Below, one piece after another: positions 1 to 5,003 of a DNA stretch of 5,003 bases; the stretch's first letter is position 1, and every line of letters starts with the position of its first letter. The notes beneath the pieces were generated by a model, which was given only the letters and a program-made list of their open reading frames with translations, was not told where the DNA came from and made no database searches. Position numbers and translations under genes: made by a program. Origin of the DNA: Frankiaceae bacterium (GTDB taxonomy: Bacteria > Actinomycetota > Actinomycetes > JAVEEB01); NCBI GenBank assembly GCA_030840665.1, contig JAVEEB010000456.1, positions 1 to 5,003 of the forward strand. Direction: 5' to 3'.

Positions 1-1
1 C

Positions 2-1384
2 TGGGACCTCACTCCCTCGCGGGCCGTGACCAGCAGCGACTTCGCGCGCGGCATCAAGCGGCAATGCAATCCGGTCGCCGGCGGCGTCTACGCGTCCTAC
101 TTCACCGAAGTGATCGCCGGCCTCGCCGAGTTCTGCGCCGGCTTCAGCGCGCTGACGGCCAAGGCGACGGCCAACCAGATCTCGGCGTACATGGAAACGC
201 ACGTTGTGGCCGGCCTCGCGACGCCGAACGACCGGACGCTCGTGGTGACCCTCAAGGCGCCCGCCGCGGATTTCCTCAACATGATGGCGCTGACCGCGGC
301 CTCCGCCGTGCCCGTCGAGTCGATGGCCTACCTGCCGGGCAGCCCGGCCTTCCGGGCGAACTTCGTGTCGGACGGTCCGTACAAGGTGGGTGTGCCGTTG
401 AACGGCGCGACGATGACCCTGGTCCGCAACCCGGCCTGGCTGGCCACCAGTGACCCGATCCGGAAGGCGTACGTGGACCAGGTCGACATCGCTCTGGGAC
501 GCACGGAGGCGTCCGCGGAGGCGGAGATTGCGGCCGGCTTGGCGGACTTCACCACCGACCTGCCCACCCCCGTGGCGACGGTCGCCGCGCACCCGGGCGA
601 CCCGCTCATCGACAGCGTCACGGACGGCGCCACCACCTATCTGCTGCTGAATGCTGCCAGTCCCGTCCTGTCGAAGTCCGCGGTCCGGCAGGCCCTCAAC
701 CTCGCGACCGACAAGGCCGCCGTCGTGCGCGTCACCGGCGGGCCGTCCGTCGCGCAGCCGGTGAACACGATCCTGACTCCGCAGATCCTCGGTTACCGCC
801 CGTCGTCCCGATACGTGACGCCCGCTGACGCGGGCGACCCCGCCGCCGCGGTGGCGTTGCTCGGGCAGGCCGGCTTCCCGAAGGGGCTCGCGCTTCGCCT
901 CGCCTACGCCGACTCCGGGGCGAACCCGCTGATCGCGCAGGCGGTCCGCGACTCGTGGCGGGCGGCCGGCATCTCGGTGACACTGGTCCCGCTGGATGCG
1001 CCGGGCCTGCAGGCGCTCGTCTCGAACCGCTCGCGGCGCGCCCCCACGTGGGACGTCGTCCTCACCCGGTGGCCGCCGAGCTGGTACGGCGACGCCGCGC
1101 GCACGTTCTTCGCGATGCTCCTCCGCACCGGTGCCCCCGCCAACAACGGCCGCTACAGCAACCCCGCCGTCGACGCGCTGATCAAGCTGGCGCTGGCCGA
1201 GCCGGACGCCAACCGGGCTGCCGACATCTGGTCGCGGGCCGACGCCGCGGCGATGGCAGACCCCCCGTGGGTGCCGCTGTTCACGGGCCGGACATCATTC
1301 TCCCGTTCCCCGCGAGTGCAGGGCTGGGCCTGGAACGGCCTCGGCTACCCGGACTACACGCGGGTGTGGTTACGGGCCTCATGA
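2..1384 (+). CDS. ABC transporter solute-binding protein, family 5 (peptide/nickel type), 5'-truncated by window edge
   Basis: This is the C-terminal 460 residues of an extracytoplasmic solute-binding protein of the SBP_bac_5 family (OppA/DppA-like). Such proteins capture oligopeptides or related solutes outside the membrane and pass them to an ABC permease. The frame is open from position 2, so the first in-frame GTG (26) is not taken as the start. The opening residues WDLTPSRAVTSSDFARGIKR match the family signature region that normally lies about 100 residues into the protein, so the signal peptide or lipobox is off the window. Family hallmarks in fragment numbering are SDGPY (123-127), VRNPAW (141-146), RYSNPAVDALI (384-394) and a C-terminal PPWVPLF. 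Two cysteines at fragment positions 22 and 45 could form a disulfide. No permease or ATPase gene follows; the next gene is secG. Family assignment is firm, but the substrate is unknown. Confidence 0.9.
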   Translation, partial: WDLTPSRAVTSSDFARGIKRQCNPVAGGVYASYFTEVIAGLAEFCAGFSALTAKATANQISAYMETHVVAGLATPNDRTLVVTLKAPAADFLNMMALTAASAVPVESMAYLPGSPAFRANFVSDGPYKVGVPLNGATMTLVRNPAWLATSDPIRKAYVDQVDIALGRTEASAEAEIAAGLADFTTDLPTPVATVAAHPGDPLIDSVTDGATTYLLLNAASPVLSKSAVRQALNLATDKAAVVRVTGGPSVAQPVNTILTPQILGYRPSSRYVTPADAGDPAAAVALLGQAGFPKGLALRLAYADSGANPLIAQAVRDSWRAAGISVTLVPLDAPGLQALVSNRSRRAPTWDVVLTRWPPSWYGDAARTFFAMLLRTGAPANNGRYSNPAVDALIKLALAEPDANRAADIWSRADAAAMADPPWVPLFTGRTSFSRSPRVQGWAWNGLGYPDYTRVWLRAS

Positions 1385-1437
1385 GCCCGGCTCAATGGTG
1401 GCTGGCGACCGAGGCACCCTTTTCGGGTTGGGACCGC

Positions 1438-1443
1438 TAGGAT
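1438..1443 (+). promoter_or_regulatory. possible -10 box (TAGGAT) upstream of secG
   Basis: TAGGAT fits the actinobacterial housekeeping TANNNT -10 pattern and lies 52 bases before the secG start codon, inside the 111-base gap after the solute-binding protein gene. Transcription would begin near 1450. I see no convincing TTGACA-like -35 element 16-18 bases upstream, which is common in actinobacterial promoters but weakens the call. Its position suggests that secG and the following rbpA-type gene have their own promoter. Confidence 0.35.
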
Positions 1444-1450
1444 CGTCCAG

Positions 1451-1470
1451 GGGCGGTGGAGGCGCCGCCC
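1451..1470 (+). other. GC-rich hairpin in the secG leader
   Basis: GGGCGG (1451-1456) is perfectly complementary to CCGCCC (1465-1470) with an 8-base loop. There is no T-tract after it, so it does not look like an intrinsic terminator for the upstream gene. If transcription starts near 1450, as the TAGGAT box implies, this stem would form the extreme 5' end of the secG mRNA, ten bases before the ribosome binding site. In a GC-rich genome a 6-bp stem can arise by chance. Confidence 0.35.
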
Positions 1471-1480
1471 GCTGATTTCC

Positions 1481-1486
1481 AAGGAG
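1481..1486 (+). promoter_or_regulatory. secG ribosome binding site
   Basis: AAGGAG lies 9 bases before the GTG at 1496. This fixes GTG as the secG start; the resulting protein begins directly before the first membrane segment, as expected for SecG. Confidence 0.8.
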
Positions 1487-1495
1487 ACCTGGTTC

Positions 1496-1726
1496 GTGGT
1501 TGCCGCTCTTAGCACTTTGATGTCAATCCTCAGCCTGATGCTGATCGTGCTGATCCTCCTGCACCGCGGCAAGGGCGGCGGGCTGTCCGACATGTTCGGC
1601 GGTGGCTTCTCCTCCTCGTACGCCGGATCATCGACGGTGCAGCGCTTCCTCAACCAGGTCACCATTTACGTCGGTATTCTCTGGTTCTTCTCAATTGTTG
1701 CGATCGGGCTCGAGCTCAAGGGCTGA
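1496..1726 (+). CDS. secG: Preprotein translocase subunit SecG
   Basis: This encodes a 76-residue inner-membrane protein, the small accessory subunit of the SecYEG channel, which assists SecA-driven protein export. Two hydrophobic segments (about residues 3-22 and 55-73) flank a polar, glycine-rich loop. That loop contains HRGKGGGLSDMFGGG (23-37), the hallmark of the family. Length is typical for actinobacterial SecG. The start is GTG, supported by a well-placed AAGGAG. The gene is somewhat less GC-biased than its neighbours, which is expected for a short membrane protein rich in Ile, Leu and Phe codons. It lies 111 bases after a transporter gene and 89 bases before an RbpA-type gene on the same strand. 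Linkage of secG to central carbon genes is common in Actinobacteria. Confidence 0.97.
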   Translation: MVAALSTLMSILSLMLIVLILLHRGKGGGLSDMFGGGFSSSYAGSSTVQRFLNQVTIYVGILWFFSIVAIGLELKG

Positions 1727-1758
1727 TCGGCCCAGCGCCTGCCCCTGGCGGGCGCCGA
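1727..1758 (+). other. GC-rich dyad directly after the secG stop
   Basis: TCGGC (1727-1731), adjoining the stop codon, pairs with GCCGA (1754-1758). Inside this, CGCC (1736-1739) can pair with GGCG (1747-1750) around a 7-base loop. No T-run follows. It could act as a weak or attenuating transcription stop, or as an mRNA 3'-end stabiliser between secG and the rbpA-type gene. It may also be chance pairing in GC-rich DNA. Confidence 0.25.
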
Positions 1759-1775
1759 TAGAACACATGCGTACC

Positions 1776-1791
1776 GGCCGGTTTGCCGGCC
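1776..1791 (+). other. short hairpin in the rbpA-type gene leader
   Basis: GGCCGG (1776-1781) and CCGGCC (1786-1791) form a perfect 6-bp stem with a TTTG loop, ending 12 bases before the ribosome binding site of the next gene. It lacks a T-tract and is followed by TTCGGCAC. It might be a leader structure or a protein-binding palindrome. Confidence 0.3.
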
Positions 1792-1802
1792 TTCGGCACA
1801 GA

Positions 1803-1808
1803 CAGGAG
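1803..1808 (+). promoter_or_regulatory. ribosome binding site of the rbpA-type gene
   Basis: CAGGAG is placed 7 bases before the GTG at 1816. It decides the start in favour of this GTG over the more upstream in-frame GTG-type start at 1783, which would add 11 residues not seen in the family and would lie within the leader hairpin. Confidence 0.75.
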
Positions 1809-1815
1809 CACTCTC

Positions 1816-2154
1816 GTGGCAGGTGGCAACGCGATTCGCGGCAGCCGGGTCGGCGCCGGCCCCATGGGCGAATCGGAGCGCGGCGAGGCTGCCCCGCGGC
1901 AGCGCATCTCGTACTGGTGCGCGAACGGTCACGAAAGCCGCCCGTCCTTCGCCTCTGACGCGCCGCTTCCGGAAACCTGGGACTGCCCGCGCTGCGGCTA
2001 CCCGGCCGGCCAGGACAAGAACGCGACCCCCGCGCCGCCGAAGACCGAGCCGTACAAGACCCACCTCGCGTATGTGCGCGAGCGCCGCAACGAGGCGGAC
2101 GGCGAGGCCATCCTCACCGAGGCTCTCGAGCGCCTGCGCAGTCGCGGCTACTAG
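1816..2154 (+). CDS. rbpA: RbpA-family RNA polymerase-binding protein (secG-linked paralogue type)
   Basis: This encodes a 112-residue protein. RbpA binds RNA polymerase and the principal sigma factor, stabilising holoenzyme and open promoter complexes. The family layout is visible: an N-terminal tail (1-27) with IRGSRVGAG and APRQ; a zinc-ribbon core with four potential ligands C35, H39, C57 and C60; a proline- and lysine-containing linker (about 67-80); and a C-terminal sigma-interaction helix region with THLAYVRERR and ALERLRSR. The ligand pattern matches zinc-type RbpA of Streptomyces rather than the zinc-less mycobacterial form. The sequence differs from canonical RbpA: the tail has GPMGESERGE where canonical forms have SYETDRG, and the C-terminal region has THLAYV where they have THWDM. 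From memory, Streptomyces carries a similar second copy beside secG, so this may be the paralogue (sometimes called RbpB) rather than the main RbpA. The GTG start is chosen from its ribosome binding site. Confidence 0.88.
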   Translation: MAGGNAIRGSRVGAGPMGESERGEAAPRQRISYWCANGHESRPSFASDAPLPETWDCPRCGYPAGQDKNATPAPPKTEPYKTHLAYVRERRNEADGEAILTEALERLRSRGY

Positions 2155-2174
2155 AAGCCTTCTTCTTGTACGAC

Positions 2175-2207
2175 AGGCACCGCTGAGCCCCGGCCGGCGG
2201 TGCCTTT
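2175..2207 (+). terminator. Rho-independent-like terminator after the rbpA-type gene
   Basis: AGGCACCGC (2175-2183) and GCGGTGCCT (2197-2205) form a perfect 9-bp stem, with a 13-base GC-rich loop that can pair further. TTT at 2205-2207 follows the plus-strand stem. It lies 20 bases after the rbpA-type stop codon and in the convergent gap before pgl. On the minus strand the stem is followed by GTCGTAC rather than a T-run, so it should serve plus-strand transcription better, though the hairpin itself may also block the opposing transcript. Confidence 0.75.
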
Positions 2208-2231
2208 CGCATAGCCGGGGGAGTGCCGGGG

Positions 2232-2978
2232 TTACTGGCTCACGCCGGGGTACGCGGCTTCGTCCACCCACAGCACCGTTCGCTCACGCCCGGCAACGCC
2301 CACCGCCGGCACCTCATTGGGCAGCGCCCCGGTCAGCCGCCCCCGGACCGCAAGCGCCTTCTCGGCCCCGGCAGCAACGATCCACACCGCCGTCGCGCTG
2401 TTGATCGCGGCGTACGTGAGGCTGACCCGCACGGATGGGGGCTTCGGGCTCTCGTACTCGGCCACGGTCAAACCGGCCGCGTCCAGAGAAGGTCGGCCGG
2501 GGAACAGCGAGGCGACATGGCCGTCCGGTCCCATCCCGAGCAGGCAGACGTCGAATCGCGGGGCGGCGCCGTCGACCCCGGAGGACGCTTCGAGTTCGCG
2601 CGCGTAGAGCTCCGCCGCGGCCCCCGCATCCTCACCGGCCGGCCCGTCGGGCGACGGCATGAAATGCGTGCGCGACGGGTCGAGGGACACGTGGCTGAGC
2701 AGTGCGTCGAGGGCCTGGGTGTCGTTGCGGTCCGGGTGCCCCACCGGAAGGTAGCGCTCGTCGCCGAACCACACGTCCACCCGACGCCAGTCGAGAGTGT
2801 CGCGGTCGGGGTGGGCGTTGAGCGCGCGCAGCAGGCCGATCCCCACGCCGCCACCGGTCAGGACGACACTGGCGACGCCGTGGCGCGCCTGGCTGTCGAC
2901 CAGCACGTGCAACAGGGCGTCGGCGATGCCGCGGGCGAGCCCCGTCGCGTCGTCGTGGAGCTCGACGTCGACGGTCAC
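2232..2978 (-). CDS. pgl: 6-phosphogluconolactonase
   Basis: This 248-residue cytoplasmic enzyme hydrolyses 6-phosphogluconolactone to 6-phosphogluconate, the second step of the oxidative pentose phosphate pathway (DevB/Pgl, glucosamine-6-phosphate isomerase superfamily). Family motifs occur in order: VVLTGGG (38-44), the phosphate-binding region, with TGGG as in other actinobacterial Pgl; WFGDERYLPVGHPDRND (70-86); LLGMGPDGHVASLFPG (146-161), which includes the conserved GMGPDGH segment; and GAEKALAV (204-211). Length is normal and the gene ends in TAA. The start is the GTG at 2978, whose last bases overlap the opcA stop (GTGA). Although the frame is open far upstream, that part is antisense-free shadow of opcA. 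I see no Shine-Dalgarno sequence before the start, so translation is probably coupled to opcA. Confidence 0.95.
   Translation of the reverse strand: MTVDVELHDDATGLARGIADALLHVLVDSQARHGVASVVLTGGGVGIGLLRALNAHPDRDTLDWRRVDVWFGDERYLPVGHPDRNDTQALDALLSHVSLDPSRTHFMPSPDGPAGEDAGAAAELYARELEASSGVDGAAPRFDVCLLGMGPDGHVASLFPGRPSLDAAGLTVAEYESPKPPSVRVSLTYAAINSATAVWIVAAGAEKALAVRGRLTGALPNEVPAVGVAGRERTVLWVDEAAYPGVSQ
2975..2978 (-). promoter_or_regulatory. opcA/pgl stop-start overlap (GTGA)
   Basis: The pgl GTG start and the opcA TGA stop share four bases. The 25 bases upstream, reading toward the start as AGCGCGCAGCGGCTTC, contain no GGAGG-like stretch. Ribosomes finishing opcA are therefore the likely source of pgl initiation. 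The overlap is seen directly; coupling is inferred. Confidence 0.7.
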
Positions 2979-3901
2979 GAAGCCGCTGCGCGCTTGTACG
3001 ACCGGCGGAACGTGGCCAAGGCGTCGGCGTAGGGCTCGTCGGCGTCGAGGCGTTGCAGTTCCTCGGCGAGCAACTCGCCCAGCTCGCGGCGGGGGAGCGG
3101 CATCGCCCGATCGGGCTGGCCCGTCTGCAACAGCGTCGCGCTCCGGCCGTCCGGGCGCGTGATCCGCACCTCGGAGCCGACGGCGAGCTGCAGCGTGACG
3201 TCCGTGATGCCGGGCCCGGCCGACTCGACGATGTCCACGTCGATGCCGAGCCGCGCGCGCAACCACGCGGCCAGCAGGGCGGCGCTGGGGTTGCGCTTCT
3301 CCGCCTCGATGCGGCCGCCGATGGCAGTCTCGGTGAGGGTGTCGAAAACCGCGGCCAGGATGCTGCGCCAGGGGGACAGCCGCGTCCACGCCAGGTCGGT
3401 GTCACCCGAGTTGTAGTCGTTGGCGCGGCCGGCCAGGGTTGCCACCCCGTCCTCCGCGGCGGCGCTGTCGGTGATGCGACGGCTCGCCAGCCGACCGAGC
3501 GGGTCTTGCCCCGGCTTCGAGGGCGGCGGGCCGAACCACCACGTGACGACGGGCGTGTCCGGGGCGAGGAGCGGCAGGACGACCGACTCGGCGTGGCGGC
3601 ACAGGCGCCCGTACATGCGAAGGACGACCGCCTCACCCGGGCCGTGCCGGCCGCCGACCTCGACCTCGGCGTCGAGGCGCGCTGTCTGCGCGTCGGATTG
3701 GCGCCGCGTCACGACGAGCAACCGGCACGGGTGCGCCATGGCGGCGGCGGTGGCAGCAGCGATCGCGAGATCCGCGTGCTGCTCGTCCACGACCGTGACC
3801 AGCGTGAGCACGATCCCGCTGGCGACCGCACCGGCGGCCCGGCGTTCGGCGCTCAGCAGGTGCACGATCTCCGAAGCGTCCGTGTCCCATAGCGTGCTCA
3901 T
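2975..3901 (-). CDS. opcA: Glucose-6-phosphate dehydrogenase assembly protein OpcA
   Basis: This encodes a 308-residue cytoplasmic protein of the OpcA family, which promotes assembly or activation of glucose-6-phosphate dehydrogenase. The best-known members are cyanobacterial, and in Actinobacteria the gene lies between zwf and pgl as it does here. Visible hallmarks are an N-terminal LWDTDASEIVHLL (4-16), a central DTPVVTWWFG (115-124) and DPLGRLASRRITDS (133-146), followed by a C-terminal beta-rich region with GITDVTLQLAVGSEVRITRPDG. Length matches actinobacterial homologues of about 300 residues. The ATG start overlaps the zwf stop (ATGA) and has a GGAGG ribosome binding site within the last codons of zwf. 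The biochemical role in Actinobacteria is less studied than the synteny and family assignment. Confidence 0.95.
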   Translation of the reverse strand: MSTLWDTDASEIVHLLSAERRAAGAVASGIVLTLVTVVDEQHADLAIAAATAAAMAHPCRLLVVTRRQSDAQTARLDAEVEVGGRHGPGEAVVLRMYGRLCRHAESVVLPLLAPDTPVVTWWFGPPPSKPGQDPLGRLASRRITDSAAAEDGVATLAGRANDYNSGDTDLAWTRLSPWRSILAAVFDTLTETAIGGRIEAEKRNPSAALLAAWLRARLGIDVDIVESAGPGITDVTLQLAVGSEVRITRPDGRSATLLQTGQPDRAMPLPRRELGELLAEELQRLDADEPYADALATFRRSYKRAAAS

Positions 3902-5003
3902 GGTCGCCTCCAGGCGCGTCCGTCGCGGGCGAGCATGGCGTCCGCGCCGGCAGGGCCCCAGGTCCCGGCGCCGTACTTCTCGGGGGTGCGATCGGCCCAG
4001 AAGGCCTCGAGCGGGTCGACGACGCGCCACGACTTCTCGAGCTCCTCGTGGTCGGGGAAGAGCGTCTTGTCGCCCAGCAGCACGTCGAGGATCAGCCGCT
4101 CGTACGCCTCGGGGGACGACTCGGTGAACGACGTGTTGTACAGGAAGTCCATCGCGACGTCGCGCACCTGCATGGAGCTGCCGGGCACCTTGGAACCGAA
4201 GCGCATCGTGACGCCCTCGTCGGGCTGCACGCGAACGACGAGCTGGTTCTGCCCCAGCTCCTCGATGTCGTTGTCGGCGAACGGCAGGTGCGGCGCGCGC
4301 TTGAACATCACCGCGATCTCGGTCACGCGTCGTGGGAGCCGCTTGCCCGTGCGCAGGTAGAACGGCACGCCGGCCCAGCGCCGGGTCTCGACACCCAGCT
4401 TGACCGCCGCAAACGTCTCCGTCCGCGAATCGGCCGGCACCTCCTCCTCGTCGGTGTAGCCGAGGACCTTCTTGCCGCCGAGCCACCCGGCTTGGTACTG
4501 GCCGCGGACCGCGTCGGCCTCCAGGTCTTTCGGCAGCGAGATGGCGCCGAGGACTTTCAATTTCTCTGTACGAAGAGCCTCCGCGCTGAAGCTGACCGGC
4601 TCCTCCATCGCGGTGAGGGCCAACAGTTGCAGCAGGTGGTTCTGCAGGACGTCGCGTGCGGCGCCGGTCGCGTCGTAGAACCCCGCGCGGGAACCGATAC
4701 CGACATCCTCGGCCATGGTGATCTGCACGGAGTCGACGAAGTGGTTGTTCCAGATGGGCTCGAAGAACGTGTTCGCGAAGCGGAGCGCCAACAGGTTCTG
4801 GACGGTCTCCTTGCCGAGGTAGTGGTCGATGCGGAACACGTCTTGCGGTGTGAAAACCGAGTCGACCAACGAGTTCAGGTCCTGGCTCGACGCGAGGTCG
4901 GAGCCGAACGGCTTCTCCACGACGACCCGCCGCCAGCCGCCGACCTTGGTGTTGTCGGCCATCCCGGTGCGGTGCAGCTGCTTGAGCACCGTCGGGAAGG
5001 CCT
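3898..5003 (-). CDS. zwf: Glucose-6-phosphate 1-dehydrogenase, 5'-truncated by window edge
   Basis: This is the C-terminal 367 residues of the enzyme that oxidises glucose-6-phosphate to 6-phosphogluconolactone while reducing NADP+, the entry step of the oxidative pentose phosphate pathway. The frame stays open to the right edge (AFPT precedes the GTG at 4989), so that GTG is an internal valine. About 145 N-terminal residues, including the dinucleotide-binding glycine motif, are missing judging from typical lengths near 510. Key motifs in fragment numbering are VVVEKPFG (26-33), RIDHYLGKE (57-65) with the catalytic-site Asp59 and phosphate-binding His60, and QNHLLQLL with the expected general-base His122. 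PFYLRTGKRLPRR follows, then the usual actinobacterial ending WRRP. No active-site residue in the visible part is lost. It is the first visible gene of a zwf-opcA-pgl operon, whose promoter lies outside the window. Confidence 0.97.
   Translation of the reverse strand, partial: AFPTVLKQLHRTGMADNTKVGGWRRVVVEKPFGSDLASSQDLNSLVDSVFTPQDVFRIDHYLGKETVQNLLALRFANTFFEPIWNNHFVDSVQITMAEDVGIGSRAGFYDATGAARDVLQNHLLQLLALTAMEEPVSFSAEALRTEKLKVLGAISLPKDLEADAVRGQYQAGWLGGKKVLGYTDEEEVPADSRTETFAAVKLGVETRRWAGVPFYLRTGKRLPRRVTEIAVMFKRAPHLPFADNDIEELGQNQLVVRVQPDEGVTMRFGSKVPGSSMQVRDVAMDFLYNTSFTESSPEAYERLILDVLLGDKTLFPDHEELEKSWRVVDPLEAFWADRTPEKYGAGTWGPAGADAMLARDGRAWRRP
3907..3911 (-). promoter_or_regulatory. opcA ribosome binding site inside the zwf 3' end
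   Basis: GGAGG on the minus strand lies 5 bases before the opcA ATG (3901-3899), within the final codons of zwf. It supports this ATG as the start and allows opcA independent initiation in addition to any coupling through the ATGA overlap. Confidence 0.75.

Noticed and set aside
1416..1428. ACCC-TTTTC-GGGT dyad after the solute-binding protein gene as a terminator
   Set aside because: Only 4 bp of stem, and no T-tract after it.
1759..1764. TAGAAC as a -10 box for the rbpA-type gene
   Set aside because: It lacks the final T of TANNNT and has no matching -35. I also saw no GGAAT/GTT pair of the sigma-R type known for Streptomyces rbpA.
1767..1958. Possible upstream ORF starting at the ATG at 1767 and overlapping the rbpA-type gene out of frame
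   Set aside because: No ribosome binding site and an Arg-rich shadow composition. The GTG at 1816 has the good ribosome binding site.
1666..2271. Minus-strand open frame of 201 codons opposite the secG end and the rbpA-type gene
   Set aside because: It is Arg/Ala-rich with no recognisable domain, and it lies antisense to two confidently identified genes. This is the usual shadow frame in high-GC DNA.
2223..3032. Plus-strand open frame of 269 codons opposite pgl
   Set aside because: Its composition is that of an antisense shadow and pgl motifs on the other strand are unequivocal.
2978..3389. Upstream extension of the pgl frame into opcA
   Set aside because: The added residues are Arg/Ala/His-rich and overlap opcA out of frame. 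The GTG at 2978 gives the normal Pgl N-terminus.
3053..3892. Plus-strand open frame of 279 codons opposite opcA
   Set aside because: Low-complexity Arg/Gly/Ala content with no family features. opcA fully explains this stretch.

Overview
The window comes from a high-GC actinobacterium. The evidence is strong GC bias at third codon positions, frequent GTG starts, an RbpA-family RNA polymerase-binding protein (a family I know only from Actinobacteria), and an OpcA-type glucose-6-phosphate dehydrogenase assembly protein (known from Actinobacteria and Cyanobacteria). The order secG, rbpA-type gene, then convergent pgl-opcA-zwf resembles the central-carbon region of Streptomyces and related genera. 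I cannot name the genus.

Layout. Positions 2-1384 (+) hold the C-terminal ~460 residues of a family 5 (peptide/nickel type) ABC transporter solute-binding protein whose N-terminus lies before the window. Positions 1385-1495 are intergenic, with a possible -10 box, a GC-rich hairpin and a good ribosome binding site. secG follows at 1496-1726 (+), then an RbpA-family gene at 1816-2154 (+). A hairpin with a short T-tract at 2175-2207 separates these genes from a convergent minus-strand operon: 5'-truncated zwf (from the right edge down to 3898), opcA (3901-2975) and pgl (2978-2232). These three genes are joined by two 4-base stop/start overlaps.

Function. zwf, opcA and pgl encode the first two steps of the oxidative pentose phosphate pathway (glucose-6-phosphate to 6-phosphogluconolactone to 6-phosphogluconate, yielding NADPH) plus the dehydrogenase assembly or activation factor. 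secG encodes the small accessory subunit of the SecYEG translocon. The RbpA-type protein probably acts on the RNA polymerase holoenzyme. The solute-binding protein would deliver an oligopeptide or similar solute to an ABC permease that is not in view.

The window is mainly conserved housekeeping DNA. I found no mobile element, CRISPR array, tRNA or rRNA gene, and no sign of an undescribed defence or biosynthetic system. The points most worth a second look are the divergent, secG-linked RbpA-type protein and the apparent lack of a Shine-Dalgarno site for pgl.
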